Assembly: GCA_001751005.1 (NCBI GenBank)
Contig: MAXL01000517.1
Coordinates: 1 to 6,354 of the forward strand
Direction of reading: 5' to 3'
From: Desulfobacterales bacterium S5133MH16
Lineage (GTDB): Bacteria; Desulfobacterota; Desulfobacteria; Desulfobacterales; UBA11574
DNA: 6,354 nucleotides
Part shown: piece after piece, positions 5,603 through 6,354 of the stretch
How positions within the stretch are numbered: position 1 is the stretch's first letter
Layout: each line of letters opens with the position of its first letter
The notes under the pieces: generated by a model
What the model saw: the letters and a program-made list of their open reading frames with translations, nothing else
Database searches by the model: none
Told to the model about the DNA's origin: nothing
Position numbers and translations under genes: made by a program

Positions 5603-6354
5603 ATGAATGCTCAAGAATATTACCATCGAGTGTTCGATCGATTAATACATTGTTATCAATTTAGCCATTATGTTATTGTAACAGGAAATGAACTTGTTGC
5701 AGAGGGATACGATCCTGCTTTTCCGGCCCTTGCCGAGCCTGTCAACCAACTCGAAAGATTTACGCTTCAAAGGGGACTTCAGGTTCATCTCCCTGTCGTC
5801 GGAGAACGGTCTCAGTCAGTGCTCATGCCGCTCGATTTTGAAATCTTTCTTGCAGAAGAAAACCACAAACTGTATGAAGACAAGGAGAGCCAGAAGAGAT
5901 TGTTTGACCACCTCATTCCTGTTGCCCATTTTCTTGAAAATCTCTTCCGGTCGAGAGGAATCCCCTATCTTTTGGACTATACACCTTCCGGCGGGCACAT
6001 CTTATTTCACAATCTTCTCGGATATCGAGCGACGGAAGAGATCAAAAAACTCGGATTTCTGGAAGAAGATCTTATTAAGGCATGTATTTATATTGATCCC
6101 AATAACATCAGGCGGTGGTACGGGATTTCACTTGATGCAGCTCGTGTGTTCAGCGGAATCGGTAAACTTGCGGAATATATTGCTCTTCTGACCATGGAAG
6201 CCTTTAAAGATAACGAGTCCAAAGGGTTTTTTCCGATCACTATCTCCGATAGTTATGATCGCTGTATCAACTTTGACAATTCCTGGAATGAAGGTTCCCC
6301 GTTTATGCGTTCTATTCGAAGTCCCTTCAGCCTGCACAGAAAAAATCAGGAAAA
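5603..6354 (+). CDS. Archaeo-eukaryotic primase (AEP/Prim-Pol)-like protein, 3' end outside window
   Basis: The frame from ATG 5603 stays open for 250 codons to the window edge, so the protein is incomplete. Three blocks resemble AEP motifs in the right order. PLDFEIF has D78 and E80 (motif I, D-x-D/E metal ligands). GIPYLLDYTPSGGHILF has S129-G-G-H132 (motif II, the nucleotide-binding sGxxH type). MRSIRSPFSLHRK (235-247) has R239 and H245, like the 'RlPgSLHgKtG' segment near the end of small primase domains. The helix before motif II (HFLENLFRSRGIPYLLDYT) also fits. AEPs make primers or extend DNA/RNA in replication, repair, plasmid or defence settings; the role here is unknown. It lies 187 bases after the DUF72 gene with its own ribosome binding site, and no glycogen link is evident. 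Motif assignment is by eye and could be wrong; a missing C-terminus may hold a helicase or other domain. The shadow frame at 5688-6191 is not coding. Confidence 0.6.
   Translation, partial: MNAQEYYHRVFDRLIHCYQFSHYVIVTGNELVAEGYDPAFPALAEPVNQLERFTLQRGLQVHLPVVGERSQSVLMPLDFEIFLAEENHKLYEDKESQKRLFDHLIPVAHFLENLFRSRGIPYLLDYTPSGGHILFHNLLGYRATEEIKKLGFLEEDLIKACIYIDPNNIRRWYGISLDAARVFSGIGKLAEYIALLTMEAFKDNESKGFFPITISDSYDRCINFDNSWNEGSPFMRSIRSPFSLHRKNQE

Noticed and set aside
5688..6191. 167-aa open frame on the + strand
   Set aside because: It overlaps the longer open frame from 5603 in another phase. It is Arg/Ser/Leu-rich with no recognisable motif, while the 5603 frame has a ribosome binding site and AEP-like motifs.

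Overview
The window reads as a bacterial chromosome segment with a glycogen (alpha-glucan) metabolism cluster followed by two small accessory genes and an unrelated, unfinished gene. All genes are on the + strand. The gene set (distant-type glucan phosphorylase, a divergent GT5 synthase, a eukaryotic-type branching enzyme) and the mid-GC, deltaproteobacterial look of the proteins suggest Desulfobacterota (Desulfobacterales-like). That placement is an impression from the protein sequences and was not tested by a search.

Layout: (1) 1-294, the last 97 codons of an alpha-glucan phosphorylase whose start lies upstream of the window. (2) 295-546, a noncoding gap largely filled by a MITE-like unit: two roughly 29-bp imperfect inverted arms (299-327 and 480-508) around a GC-rich hairpin core (426-470). 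(3) 547-2088, glycogen synthase GlgA, 513 aa, which starts at the internal ATG and not at the longer open-frame start at 448. (4) 2113-4209, a 698-aa branching enzyme of the eukaryotic GBE1/SBE type (GH13_8 branch) with a complete catalytic triad. (5) 4252-4656, a compact CX5R dual-specificity-type phosphatase. (6) 4675-5415, a DUF72 (YecE-like) TIM-barrel protein. (7) 5416-5602, a noncoding gap. (8) 5603-6354, a reading frame that stays open to the window edge and carries motifs resembling an archaeo-eukaryotic primase (AEP/Prim-Pol): D-x-E, S-G-G-H and R-S-P-F-S-L-H.

How they work together: GlgA extends alpha-1,4 chains from a nucleotide-glucose donor, the branching enzyme adds alpha-1,6 branches, and the phosphorylase releases glucose-1-phosphate, so the first three genes form a synthesis and breakdown set. 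The phosphatase follows the branching enzyme by 42 nt and DUF72 follows the phosphatase by 18 nt, so all may share a transcript. Both are visibly more AT-rich than glgA/glgB, which hints at a separate origin. A phosphatase beside a eukaryotic-type branching enzyme recalls laforin/SEX4 glucan phosphatases, but no carbohydrate-binding domain is present and this link is speculative. The primase-like gene has its own ribosome binding site and probably starts a new unit.

I saw no tRNA, rRNA, CRISPR array or transposase gene in the window.
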